A program made the position numbers and the translations under genes. This document shows, one piece after another, positions 47,771 through 58,856 of a stretch of 64,000 bases of DNA. Position 1 is the first letter of the stretch; each line of letters starts with the position of its first letter. Under the pieces are notes generated by a model, which did no database searches, was not told the origin of the DNA, and worked only from the letters and a program-made list of their open reading frames with translations. Origin of the DNA: Brevipalpus yothersi (lineage: Eukaryota; Arthropoda; Arachnida; Trombidiformes; Tenuipalpidae); the NCBI GenBank assembly GCA_003956705.1, contig QZCP01000690.1, positions 1 through 64,000 on the forward strand, written 5' to 3'.

Positions 47771-49083
47771 TCAGAGAAAATTGCAAGCATAAATGTCTTG
47801 GCCAACTTTAATTTTCCCATCTATCACTGGCCTCACATGAGTTCCCAGGAGAGGTCCACTTCCTAACTTTTTTTCGTTCTTAGGTACTGATCGATATCTG
47901 ATGAAAAATGGTAATTTTTGATTTTGTTTTCCTTCAGATTTTTTCGAATATACTCACTTTCTCAGTGTTTCCATTGGCTTATCATGAACTTCTGCGGTGA
48001 CTGGATCAGTTTGACTTACTTTGCATCTCGGATTTTTACTCAAAAAATTGAACTCAAGATCTCCGATCTTCATGAATTCCCACAAGTCTTCGGAAAAAGC
48101 TGGAGCTTCTACGTAGACTGTCGGTCTAAAGTATTTGTAATCAACGACAAAATCTTCCATCCATTTGTTGAGTTGTGCCACAGAATTTTCGTTGACAATG
48201 TGACACGGTGACTCATCGTGGTAGGCAATCTGTAGATGATTAAATTGAATCTTTGATTCCATAGATTCCAATCATTAGGAAAATACTCACATTAGCACCT
48301 TTATCTATTATCCATCGTCCCCTTCGAAACAGTCTCGCTGGTCTTGGAAGCAAATTTGGTAGATAACGAACCAACTTCACATCGTCTCTTTTAAGGTAGT
48401 TCCTGAAGAATTGAGCATATTCCTCTCCCCAGTCTATTCCTTGGACATCGTATTTGAGATATCTTTCAATAAAAACTAGAATGAATTTGAATATTCCGTT
48501 TTTTTTTGTTTTTTCAAACCTCATATCGATTATTTCATCTTTATCCACGGGATTTTTTCTATCCTCTACACTAATCTTGACATGGTCGCCATCGGGAGAT
48601 CTGACAACAATACAATTTGCATCATGATTAAATGACACAGACAGCTTGACCAGAGAAGGCTCATGACGGATGGTTATGAATCTGTTGTTTTCATCAACAA
48701 GCACGAAACATCTTGGTGATGGAAGACGGAAAAAAATTTCAGAAATGATAATTTGATTAAAGTTTCACTTTTGATTAAGTGATTCGAGATAGGTTATTAT
48801 TTCGATTTACCGGTCTGATGATGGCAACTCACCTGTCTTCCAATGTTCCAACTTTAGCTCCTCTTGGTGTGATTTCTATCTCATCAACTTCTATACCAGG
48901 TAGAGACTTAATTGGATAGATTATCAATTTTAACACTTTTCCACACTTTTCATAAACAATCTCTCGCTTTCTGAGATATTTTATGCTCAAAGTAACACCA
49001 GCTACACCGAGTCCAAGAAGGAGAAAAAGTTTTGAAGAACGACTCTGGAAGGTAGGGACTGAAATGTTAGGAAAAATTTCCAT
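47771..49083 (-). CDS. MARC: Mitochondrial amidoxime-reducing component (mARC), copy B, 337 aa
   Basis: Tandem paralogue of copy A, same strand, starting 1.8 kb from it. Five exons: 49083-48833, 48711-48520, 48462-48291, 48229-47958 and 47897-47771. Exon lengths (251, 192, 172, 272, 127) nearly equal copy A's (251, 189, 172, 272, 130), and all junction phases match. It keeps the signal anchor (LFLLLGLGVAGVTLSIKYL), KVLKLIIYPIKSLPGIE, IAYHDESPCHIVNENS, AFSEDLWEFMKIGDLEF and the NPRCKVSQTDP segment with the presumptive molybdenum-ligand cysteine. The second intron is only 57 nt, starts with a weak GTTTGA donor and has no stop codon in frame. Both copies look functional, so they may differ in expression or substrate. 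The neighbouring P450 is also a detoxification-type enzyme. Confidence 0.92.
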
Positions 49084-49460
49084 ATTACATGTAGAATAAC
49101 TGAATGAGCCTCTCGAATATCATGCGAGGAATAAAAAAACCTAACTTCTTTCATGGATGAAAGGCTTCTGTCAATCATCACTCTTTATCGTTTAAATGTG
49201 GCTGATCATAATCTGCTATCTTCTTGACATTAAGATAGTAACTAATCGCTCTAGTAACTAATTTTGAAAACCCAGTTTTGAGTTTTGAGCTCTTACATCC
49301 ATCACCAATATCGCAAAACAGCTTCACGAGTATTGCCCCATTACTCCAGTTTTATTCACTTCATAACAACTAAGGTGGTAAAAAACTTGGACAAAATAAA
49401 CTCAAAAATTTCATGGAAGAAAGGCAATATAGCAGCGAAAAATTCGGTTTGATCTTGATA

Positions 49461-50972
49461 TCAGTTGACTGATTGAATAATAATATGTGGCATATGCAGA
49501 GGTGTAGAAACAAAGCCGTCAAGTATCTCATCTGATACTTTATCAGCACCTTCACTTGCTTTCAATTCATATCTTTGGACAATACTTGTCAGGTATTGAA
49601 ACAGCTCAACTAGGGCCATAGTTTCACCGATACACTTTCGTTTTCCAGCTCCAAATGGTGTCAAATGATATGGAATGATCACTTTTGATTGATCAGGTGA
49701 AAGTAGTCTCTCAGGAATGAACTTTTCAGGCTCGTTCCACAGACTTGAATCGTGATCGATGGCGAAGAAGTTAATTACAACTGATGTTCCTTTTGGAATG
49801 AAAGTATTTTTTACATAAACATCTTTGGAAGCATATCGAACCAGGTTGAGTGGAACGTTCGTACGATATCGAAGAGTTTCGTAGATGAAAGCGAGAGTGA
49901 AAGGCATCAAAAGACGATCTTCGTAAGTTGGTCTCCTAGAGCCAATAACCCGAGATATCTCCTCACGTATCTTCGTTTGATATTGAGGATGTTTGACCAT
50001 CAGAAGAATCATCCATGACATGGTGGAAAATACAGTCGATGATCCAGCGGCGAACAAAACGTTTATATTACTCTGCAGAACAGGTATTCTGAATGTATCC
50101 GATGGTAATCCTTTTGCTTTTCGTTCGTCCATTCTCTCCATGAAACCATCAATATAATCAGGGATGTGATCATAATCTGGATTCATATGCTTCTCGATTT
50201 GAGAAGCATCAAATTCCATGGTTTTATTGATACCATCAATTAAAAGTTTGTACTTTTTATTCCCCAAAAAACTGAGAACTTTGGTCATAAATGGAAAAGC
50301 TGTTCCTAAACCAATGAAAGCATCTCCTTCGTTAAGCTTTTTAGTTAGATAATCTTGTTGAATTTTTTCTTCATCATCATATTCAAATCGCTTGCCATAA
50401 GTTAGAACACTAATATTGTTACTGGTACTTGCTGATAGAAGATCTAGAATGTTGAATGGCTTGTTTTTTTGTTTGTCAAGTTCTTTCACAAATAATTCAA
50501 TTTCTTCACACATCTTATCTTCCATAACACTTTTACCGAAACCAATGTCTCGTAAAATATGTAGAGCAGTTCTTCGTTGATCTTTCCACTCTTGTCCACT
50601 CATATCTGCTACGTTTTTTTCACCAAAAAGTCCACCAGCAAAACCATCGGGTGGTCGAGCAAGAAGTTCCTCTTTTCCAAAAACTTCATTAGCATGATCC
50701 CAATCATTGATGATCACATAATCGTCTTTTCCCAGACGAATCGAGAATGGTGATCCATATTTCTTACCCATTCTGATGTAATCTCCAGCATAATTTTCAC
50801 TCATGAATGGCAGATATCCTACAATCGGTAGGCCATATGGCCCATTTGGAAGTCTAAATATTTCATATATCCGTTTGAATACTTGAATCAGAAGCAAGCC
50901 GATTAGAAGTGAGAATAGCAGCTTTGTCACATCACTTTGGTCCTCAATTCGAATCGAATTGAGAAACGACAT
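49461..50972 (-). CDS. Cytochrome P450, CYP2 clan, intronless, 503 aa
   Basis: The ATG at 50972 (MSFLNSIRIEDQ) starts a 503-residue P450 that ends at 49461. An in-frame extension upstream has no ATG. Features in order: N-terminal membrane anchor (LLFSLLIGLLLIQVF), Pro-rich hinge (LPNGPYGLPIVGYLP), C-helix WKDQRRTALHILRD, I-helix segment LFAAGSSTVFSTMSW, and K-helix ExxR as ETLR. The PERF-type motif is KFIPERL and the heme-binding loop FGAGKRKCIG has its cysteine near residue 447. The layout is that of microsomal CYP2-clan enzymes of arthropods. The I-helix motif AGSST is a mild departure from the more usual AGxET/D. The whole gene is one exon, which points to retroposition or lineage-specific intron loss. 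A candidate minus-strand AATAAA lies at 49356-49351. The subfamily cannot be named without comparison. Confidence 0.93.
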   Translation of the reverse strand: MSFLNSIRIEDQSDVTKLLFSLLIGLLLIQVFKRIYEIFRLPNGPYGLPIVGYLPFMSENYAGDYIRMGKKYGSPFSIRLGKDDYVIINDWDHANEVFGKEELLARPPDGFAGGLFGEKNVADMSGQEWKDQRRTALHILRDIGFGKSVMEDKMCEEIELFVKELDKQKNKPFNILDLLSASTSNNISVLTYGKRFEYDDEEKIQQDYLTKKLNEGDAFIGLGTAFPFMTKVLSFLGNKKYKLLIDGINKTMEFDASQIEKHMNPDYDHIPDYIDGFMERMDERKAKGLPSDTFRIPVLQSNINVLFAAGSSTVFSTMSWMILLMVKHPQYQTKIREEISRVIGSRRPTYEDRLLMPFTLAFIYETLRYRTNVPLNLVRYASKDVYVKNTFIPKGTSVVINFFAIDHDSSLWNEPEKFIPERLLSPDQSKVIIPYHLTPFGAGKRKCIGETMALVELFQYLTSIVQRYELKASEGADKVSDEILDGFVSTPLHMPHIIIQSVN

Positions 50973-51275
50973 TCCGCTTGGATCAACTTGGAGAGTAATT
51001 GATACCACAAATTCTCATAGATAATCTATGAACGCCTTTCTACATTAAACTTATCGAAAAAAACGATCAAATTGTTTTCCAAACTGACTGCTCTCCGAGA
51101 TGAAAGTCATTCATTGATTAGATAATTCCAAAGAGGGAGAAAAAAGAGTGAGAAAAATTTCAACATCATTCTGTTTCACTTCAAGGCAAACAACTACAAT
51201 GTGCTCAAATCATGAGTAGGATCACAATTTCTAATACAAAAATTTTCCCCATCGAAAGAATTGATTCTCTTCCAG

Positions 51276-51975
51276 TACCAAGATAATGAAGAAGTGGTGT
51301 TACCTTATCCTAATCGACAAGAAAGTTATAAATATTTATGTATTTCAATGTATTTCAGTCTACCCTTTTGTCGTGGCAGTAAGCAAGCAGTGTCTCATCA
51401 TCATGAGACGCTTGCGGAAGCTCTTCAAGGAATGGAATTAGAACTCAGTGGGATTGATATCGATTACAAAGGTTACAATCTCTTTTTCTTGTAAAATCTC
51501 ATCTTTATACTTATTATATGTTCTGTCTCTTTGTATCTCTTCCCTTGAATGATATAGCTTATATCGCAAAAACACCTTACTGTGACATGACTTTAAATGA
51601 GAAGAGTATCGCTCAACTTGTAGATGCTGTGAAAAATTATTATTATTACTCCTATCAGATGTATGTACAGATGTAGATATGTAGATGATCTGCCGATCCA
51701 TGGAATGGTCGGTAAACGTGAGGTGTCAGACAATAGCTACTACATCTATACTCACAAAAAGTTTGACATTGGCTACAATGGGGACCAAATTGTGGAGGTG
51801 AAATTGACCACAGAGGATCGTGCTAAATTAGAACTCAAGGTGCAAAAATCGAATTCACTTATGAAGTCAATTGGATAGGCTCAGATACTTCTTTTGATGA
51901 GCGGTCTGATGAACATCTCGATGCAACATTCTCTCAATACAAGATACACTGGTTGCTACTCTTTGCTCTTCAGTT
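51276..51975 (+). pseudogene. TM9SF3-like pseudogene fragment (lumenal domain only)
   Basis: Two exon-like blocks (51276-51471 and 51558 to about 51975) match the lumenal domain of TM9SF3, a Golgi/endosomal nine-pass protein. Matching stretches are YQDNEEVV, PYPNRQESYKY, FSLPFCRGSKQAVSHHHETL, ALQGMELELSGIDIDYK, DDLPIHGMVG, KFDIGYNGDQIVEV and KIHWLL. An intron with GT-AG ends is still present, so this is a duplicated genomic copy, not a processed one. Lesions: no start exon seen; loss of the segment between EEVV and PYPNRQ; a small duplication inserting LCISMY; an insertion of about 16 nt after YQMY that brings a stop (near 51675); a further frame change near 51838; and no transmembrane region downstream. 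It is clearly non-functional as TM9SF3. Confidence 0.75.
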
Positions 51976-52099
51976 TAAATATCGGTATTGCTTGATAAAC
52001 TTATCTTCCACGAGAGTGGCGAAATACACAAACTTGAAGAATCGATTTGGATTTGATCTTTTGATCAGATTTCTTTAGTTTTCTTGTCATTTTTTCCAG

Positions 52100-52326
52100 A
52101 ACTGGGTAGTCATCAGTTAGTAAAGGATCTGAGAAACTATTCAAAAGATCAAAACATTGCTAAAACTACAATAAAAAGTCATTTATCACGGTTTATCTCT
52201 GAGGAGTATCTTGTGAGTTTCAGTACTGAAAGCTCATCATCACGAACTTTACCGGGAAAAAATCTCGTAAGAGAGAGAGAAAGATTCATGGATGCTGTAA
52301 ATTCTTTAAAATCATACTTGCAGTAG
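52100..52326 (+). CDS. Possible terminal exon of an unidentified gene (75 codons)
   Basis: A strong pyrimidine tract and AG at 52098-52099 precede an open stretch to TAG at 52324-52326. In phase 2 entry it reads LGSHQLVKDLRNYSKDQNIAK, then TTIKSHLSRFISEEYLVSF, then a Ser-rich and basic tail. The composition looks protein-like and helical, but I recognise no family. No upstream exon can be joined: the TM9SF3 relic just upstream is broken. It may be a leftover exon of a lost gene, or part of a transcript starting elsewhere. Confidence 0.3.
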
Positions 52327-52532
52327 ATTGCAGCACTTTTTCGAATTCCCGTTATGTAACGAAATTTAGGTATACACATGTATGTTCGAGTTACGTTGCT
52401 CAAAAATTTGAGAGAGCTCTCAGAATTGAAAGTCTCTCTGTGAGAAGGATCAGAACTGTGAAATCTTCATCCATCGACCCAGTAAAGAATTTTTTTCTCT
52501 TCATTGCTTAATATTCTTGAATTTATATCATT

Positions 52533-53222
52533 ATGGCTAATCGTGGAGCATGCTATGGAATAGCCGCTGCTGTTCAATGCAAGGTGAGTTTTTTTTCTTC
52601 TCTTTTCCTAAGTTTTTTCAATCTAGTTGATTGAACGAAATTGGATTTCTTTTTACCATAAAAAAAGCTCGCAAATAAGCGTGATCAAGAGCTCGAACAA
52701 GAAATTTTGGCTTGGATGTCAGAGATTTTGGGAGAACGGCTACCTCAAGGTGAATTTGGTGAAATTCTTCGAGATGGTGTAATTTTGTGCAAGTTGATGA
52801 ACCGATTGAAGCCTGGTATGATTCCCAAAATAAACGCATCAGGGGCACCATTTAAGATGATGGAAAACATTGAAAACTTCATCAAAGCTGTGAGTAGAGG
52901 CGCTTGACTGTTTATATTTCCATTACATTTTCACTTATTTTAGGCCGAAAGATATGGTGTTCCAAAAATTGATCTCTTCCAAACTGTTGATCTGTGGGAG
53001 AAGAGAAATATTCCCAGTGTTGTTCAGTGTATTATGGCTGTTGGTCGATGTGTAAGTTTCGAATAACTTCTCGTCAATAATCAGTTCTAAAATATTCCAT
53101 TTTATTCCATTGTCTTACAGGGATATTTGCATCCCGATTTTCAAGGGCCATTCCTCGGACCTCGTCCATCAGAGGATTACCGTCGAGAGTTTAACGAGCA
53201 AATGTTAGGCACAAGCTTCTAA
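52533..53222 (+). CDS. Mp20: Calponin-family protein, Mp20/transgelin type, 160 aa
   Basis: Four exons: 52533-52583, 52668-52889, 52944-53051 and 53121-53222. All junctions are phase 0. The protein is essentially one calponin-homology domain: LAWMSEILGERLPQGEFGEILRDG, ILCKLMNRLKPGMIPKIN, FKMMENIENFIKAAERYGVP, DLFQTVDLWEKRNIPSVV and HPDFQGPFLGPRPSED. Mp20, Chd64 and transgelin bind actin in arthropod muscle. The usual short calponin repeat and C-terminal tail after the domain are missing; the chain ends FNEQMLGTSF. The start MANRGACYGIAAAVQCK is family-like. Confidence 0.9.
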
Positions 53223-55873
53223 ACTTTTATCAATTTTTCTTATGACATCCAGTTGTTCAAAGTTAACGTGATCCCACTAGATTAGAAGAAAATATTTAGT
53301 AACATCGAGTCAAAAACGTCGGTGAGTTGTCTGAAATTGTTTCTTGAAAATATCGAATACCTTGAATGATGTTGAATTCATTTTAACCAGTGATAACTGC
53401 CCACTCAAACTTTTCGAAACTGTTGCTGTTGTAATCGATCAATAATACATCTCTCACAACCTTAATTATGACTCAGTTTTTGTGAAAGGTTTTTCTACTA
53501 CTTTTCCATGCCTCTGAGAGCATCAAGTGGCTCAATGTCTTTTTGGATGATTTCTTATTACGGTTTGTGACAAAATGATCCAGGAATAGATATGTATGTG
53601 TTACTCGTTGAGGCAACGGACAAGCTCGGTAGAAAATTGTTCTACTAACTTATCTTATGGAACATTCAAGTGACGCAGTGTCAAACTGTTTGCTTGACTT
53701 ATGGCACTTGATCAAAATATGCTTGGCTCGATTTCAAATATCTTCCCAATGAATAGTGGAGAGAAATCGAAATATTCTTATAAAGCTGGCTCGGTGGAGA
53801 CATATTCCATGATATTCTGTGATATTTTACCTTGAAGTGTCCAACCATTTTTCTTGATGAAATACACAGTTACTCTATATGGTCACGATACACTTCCAGA
53901 TAGTTCTGAAGTAGTGTTTCCAAGCAACTCAAAGCTCAAATTTGCAGAAACTTTATCTTCTGATCTTCGAAATCTGATCAGTCAAAATCTTGGGCTAAAT
54001 TCACTCCTCCACTGATATTGTGAGAAATCACAATATCCAACACAATAGTCAGCTGACAGCGTTAGTCTTGGATAACTTTGTATTTCATCTTCGAAATAAA
54101 TCTTCATGAAATCACACTCAATGGAGTTCAAGGTCGAGCATCAGGATTCCATTGCAATGCAGTGCGCTGTGATCCTGTAACTTTCCCCCGATGACGATCA
54201 ATTTTAAACAAAAAAAAGGATGAATCTTGTGATAAGTACTTTTCTTTAGAATGACTAATTTAAAAGAAAAGTCATCACTTCCAGATTTGATGAATCTATG
54301 AAGCAAAGACTACTTGTTTGAGTATTCATCAGTATCAGAGTTTCCACCGGCATTTGAATTCAGAGCCTGTGGTACTTGTGACAGACAAATTCCAATGGTT
54401 GATAGTAGAACAGATTAGCTGATGATTTTCATTTTAACGAGAGTTGGTTGGAACTTATCGAGCCACTGATACTGATCAAATAAAATTTTTGGGTTCATTC
54501 AATCAGATTTTATCATCGTGATAGCCAGTCTTGGACATTAATCATAGATTTCACATTTTTCCTCGCTAAATTATCTCGTTTTTCAAAGCTAAATTTTTGA
54601 TACAATAGAATCGTGTTTCCGATTGTCTTTCCTAATTTCCTCATCCATTTGATTATCACTTTGTGGGTATTCTGGCGTAGACATTGAAACATGCATTTTA
54701 TGACTAAAAACGCGGCAAAATAATTGCATGCTGATTGCTGTCACATGTGAAAACGTTGGATCAGATTTTTTTTTCGTATTGAGCAATCAATCATAGGGAG
54801 TAAATGACATAATTAATAATAATTCCCCTGAAATTCCCTCAATCAGAATTGATTAAATTATAAAGATAGAATAAACAAAGACCATTTTTGGAGCGATACG
54901 CCATAGCAGTGTGCATTAGACTCTACCACTATACGGATTCATAAGGTTCAGATGATGTTCAATTTTGTAGATTGAATAAGGAAGAGACTAGAAGCTAAAA
55001 TCATCTATAATAACACACAGCTAATCAGAAGCTTAAAACGATCTATTTGTGTCATGAAACCATTATTCAAGCCGAAAGACTATGCGATCATGTTGAAAAT
55101 TTGTCTAATGAGCGACTATAGCCAATTTGAATATCCTTGTAGATGACCATTCCATCATGTTTTCTGTCCATTGACGAAAATTCAGAGTGAGTTTTAGCAT
55201 GATGGATAAGTAAACGATCACTTTTCTCATGTCACTTCTGAGATATGGTCCGAAAGCCAATGAGTCAAAAGAACTACCATCAGGAAAAAATACACTAGTG
55301 TGTTATGTTGGTTGCTCCGTGAATCGATGCTATCAAGACAAAGATTCCTGAGGCCCATTTGTCAGCCGTCATTATACCAAGCCCAGTCAATTGATCATTT
55401 TCCTGTCGGTTCAAGAAGTTTTATTCTCTAGCCATTCTTTGACCAATGAAGCGTCAAATATTATTAGACCCGAGATATTTCTTTCACTTTGTTAGAGTTC
55501 CCTGAGTCTATGGTGGCTCGAAGTAACGCTTGTAGACGCTTTTAGCGCGAGTTTCCCAAAATATTCTCGGAAGGAAGTATAATTATTTTTGGAGATTTCA
55601 CCGAAAATAAACTAACCATCTAGTTTTAAAATGAAAAATCCAACAAATTTTATCTAAGTTTTCGAGAAGAGAATTAGATTTGAGAATAGATTGATAAAAT
55701 CTCTGTAAAAGTGAGAGAAAAAATTTCCAACATTTAAGATAAGAGCTCGTTCAACAAGTGATCGATGAACATTCATGAGATCTTTTGATAAAAAGGGATA
55801 AGTAATCAACTTGATCGAAATACACTAACCAAAAATATTTCAGAAGGATAGTAGTAGTGGATCATGATGAATA
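53223..55873. other. Gene-free stretch of 2.6 kb
   Basis: AT-rich DNA without a supported coding frame, microsatellite or RNA gene. It includes the 3' regions of the Mp20-like gene (+) and the PLPP6-like gene (-). Confidence 0.5.
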
Positions 55874-56509
55874 TCAATCATCTAATGAATCCATTGCTAA
55901 ACTATCGGTGTCGCTCATATCACTAGGATCAACGAAAGTGCTAGTAAAAATTGGCAATATTAATGCGCTTATCAAGCCTCCAAAAAGAAGTTGACTTGTA
56001 TAAACAAAATATGCGACCACAAAACCAGCGGCAACATCGAATAGATGATGTCGTCCAAGAAAAATTCGAGAAGCAGCAACAGCGATGGCCCATGTCCAAG
56101 CCATAAATCCAATCATAGTTGCTTGACCATACAAAGATTGAGTCAATAAGGCCACATAGATAGCTCTGGATGCATGACCGGAAGGAAATGAATGTTTATC
56201 AACGGATGCGACAATAAATTGATCATCCTGATTACGATACACAGGTCGACGACGTCGAACAGTAGCTTTGATCAAAGCGACAACGATCACATCCATAACA
56301 AGTCCTACCAACAATTTGGACAAAACTTTATTACCCGGATATATATACAACAAAGCAATGACCACCATAAACCATGGTATACCGTGGCATGACCATTCCA
56401 GTGAAGACAATATACGTTGATATTTTTGTTCTCGAGGATATCTTTTGAACAATTCGTAGCTCAATTTGTAATCCACTTCTTTACACTTGTCCATCAAACC
56501 AGGCATCAT
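55874..56509 (-). CDS. PLPP6: PLPP6-like polyisoprenoid diphosphate phosphatase (PAP2 family), 211 aa
   Basis: Single exon. The ATG at 56509 gives MMPGLMDKCKEVDYKLS; the reading frame extends further upstream without an ATG. It is a PAP2-superfamily integral membrane phosphatase with all three catalytic motifs: KATVRRRRP (C1), SFPSGHASR (C2) and SRIFLGRHHLFDV (C3). Hydrophobic segments surround them (IPWFMVVIALLYIYP, LLVGLVMDVIVVAL, FMAWTWAIAVAA, VAAGFVVAYFVY, LLFGGLISALILPIF). The sequence most resembles PLPP6/PLPP7 (human PLPP6 dephosphorylates presqualene and isoprenyl diphosphates at the ER). It lacks the long N-terminal extension of the human protein. It is divergently arranged with the NCOA5-like gene, 460 nt between start codons. 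Confidence 0.9.
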   Translation of the reverse strand: MMPGLMDKCKEVDYKLSYELFKRYPREQKYQRILSSLEWSCHGIPWFMVVIALLYIYPGNKVLSKLLVGLVMDVIVVALIKATVRRRRPVYRNQDDQFIVASVDKHSFPSGHASRAIYVALLTQSLYGQATMIGFMAWTWAIAVAASRIFLGRHHLFDVAAGFVVAYFVYTSQLLFGGLISALILPIFTSTFVDPSDMSDTDSLAMDSLDD

Positions 56510-56714
56510 CTTAAACACTGAACACACACAAACAATTCACACACTTACAATCACCACAACTGGCCAGGCAAACTTGGTCAACAAGGAAAAGAATCAATCA
56601 ATCAATTAGGAACAGAAATTGATTTAATCACAATCTATTTTGACCAATCAGCGGTGTATGTCAACATGTTTTTCAAGTCAAAAAAAATTTTGTTTCCATA
56701 TAATCAAAAGTTTT

Positions 56715-56747
56715 GGGCATGCGCAGTATAGAGCTACGCTAGTGGCG
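56715..56747. promoter_or_regulatory. NRF1-like and CTCF-like motifs in a bidirectional promoter
   Basis: GGGCATGCGCA at 56715-56725 resembles the NRF1 (fly Ewg) site, and CGCTAGTGGCG at 56737-56747 resembles the CTCF core. Both lie between the divergent starts of the PLPP6-like and NCOA5-like genes. They are the most GC-rich words of this spacer. Motif match only. Confidence 0.35.
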
Positions 56748-56969
56748 TTCATGGTGGCAACAGCTTGGAATAAAAATTATTTCAGTTGAAAATTTTAGCC
56801 GAAAATTTTTGTTGATATTGGTGTATACAGTATTAAATTGATCATTAAATTTGGATCATACTTTCAATTGTTGACATCGATATTTGATTTGCTACAAGTG
56901 TATCTCTGATACTGTCAGTGTGATTGAAAGTGTTTGTCCAAGTGGAAGTGATTTGATAAGTTTCGAAGG

Positions 56970-58641
56970 ATGTCAAAATATGGTCCTCCGTTCGGTCCGG
57001 GTCCAGGTTACCGATCAGGTAGGCAATGTTCAATGATGATGATAATATGGATTGAAGATTGTGTTTTTTCTTGATGAAATCGTAATTGTTTCTCATTTGT
57101 TTTAAGGTGATATGCCACCTGGTCCGCCGCCACCACCGCCGGACCTCCCAGGAAACGATGTTGAAATCATTGTTGTCAGTAAAGATCAATGGTAATTTTT
57201 TCTCTCTCTCTCTTCCTTCGCCATCATCTTTTGAATGTTGCAAAAGCGAGTGAATTTGTATATTTATGGTGCCAATTTTGTCTCTTCTTCAGGGGATATG
57301 CTGAAATGATTGAACGAAGATTGCGAGAGGATTCACCAATCAAGTTCATCGATTTACTTTTCTTACGCTCGCCTCGAGATATAAGTATGACGTTGAATGA
57401 TTTATTCGATAGGTGAGTAGATGCATTTCATTTTTTAAATCAATTTTTTGAAATTTGTTTGAACAAGTTTTTCTCTATATCCATAGACAAACACTCTACG
57501 CTGTAGTAATAACTCCTCAAAATGAAAAACATAGATCGTGTACGGTCCACATTTTGCATAATCAAACCGGTAAGATCCAAATCTTTATCAACGGTGTCTA
57601 TCTGTCAGCTATGGTAACATAATTTTTCCTCGTTATTTTTACAGAGCATAGAAACATACCTATCGAAGAGGCTATCCCTATGATAAGAAGCGATTTTCTC
57701 GCATTCATGTCCAGAGGTGAGTTATTCAGCTTTTTGCTGTTTTACTTGAGCTTGACTGAATCTCTTCCTTCCTCTCTTTTCCATTTCATTCAGGAAACGC
57801 AGGACCACCCCCTGGAATAAAGGATGGAAATTATGGTGGTGCTGCGATGACACAACCTCCGGGAGTTCCCGGTCCTGCATATCCAGCCAGAGCTGGAGCT
57901 GGTGATATTCCCAGTCTAGGACCTAATCAAATGAGTATTCCTTCTGCTTCTGCTAATAATTTATCTACTGCTGCTGTAAACGAGAAACGATTACCTGATG
58001 ATATAGCATATCTACTTCGTACGATATTATCCGAAGGAGGTGTACAATTTTTGTCACTACAACAGATAGATTCTGTTATTGGCTTCTTGCAGTGTGAACG
58101 AGATCGTTTAACATCTACAACACAACAAATGGGCGGCTCAGGGACTTCGGTCGGCTCCCAGTCCATACCCGGGTATCAAAGCACTGGAAACAATTCGATG
58201 GGTAGCTCATCTTCTGTCAGTGCTTTGCTAGAAAATCCTCAGCTCAAAGCTGCTCTTAGCTCATTGATGCAATTAGGTGCAATTAATTCACCAGATAATT
58301 CAGGAGCTTCTGCAGCCGGTAATATGTATTCATCTCATCCAGGAAATCTATCTTCAAACGCAGGCAAATCGTACTCACAGAATGTTTCGAATTCTAGCTC
58401 TACAGCATATCCTAATCCACCTTCCTATTTGAGTACATCATCCAGTGTTCCAACTACTCCTGCGTCATCACACCAAGGTCAGGGTTCGAAAGGTAAAAAG
58501 AATCAACCGCGTCGACATCCTCTTATGGGTACTGAAATATCCCCCTCATCTTCTAACCAGGGCTACTCATCATCATATGACTCGCGAAACTCATCTCAAA
58601 TCAATCGTAGATTTTCCTCCTCCAATTCGCGCCAATTCTAA
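56970..58641 (+). CDS. NCOA5: NCOA5-like coactivator, 418 aa
   Basis: Six exons: 56970-57018, 57107-57191, 57293-57412, 57487-57569, 57645-57716 and 57794-58641. All are phase-consistent. A Gly/Pro-rich N-terminus (PPFGPGPGYRSG, PGPPPPPPDLPG) is followed by an anticodon-binding-domain-like fold: VEIIVVSKDQWGYAEMIERRLR, IDLLFLRSP, YAVVITPQNEKHRSCTVHIL and HRNIPIEEAIPMI. Next come a helical hairpin (IAYLLRTILSEGGVQFL, QIDSVIGFLQCERDRL) and a helix near VSALLENPQLKAALSSLMQLG, the same order as human NCOA5. The C-terminal third is a Ser/Asn/Tyr-rich disordered tail with basic patches. NCOA5 is a nuclear receptor coregulator. I see no strict LxxLL motif here; the nearest is LLRTIL. AATAAA lies at 58851. 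Confidence 0.87.
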
Positions 58642-58856
58642 TTGCCAGAATTTAATGTCTCCAACTCGGTTTCGAAAGAATTGAGTCTTTTTCCTGTGCT
58701 CAGGAATTGAATGTCTCGGATCTATTGAATAGCATGCTATCAAATTTTAGCATATAGTTTCAGTTAGGTCAGTATATTCCTTTTTCGTTTCCCTTCTTCT
58801 GTGTTATTCATCACGGACATCTTCGGACTGTAATCAACTCAACTCAACAAAATAAA

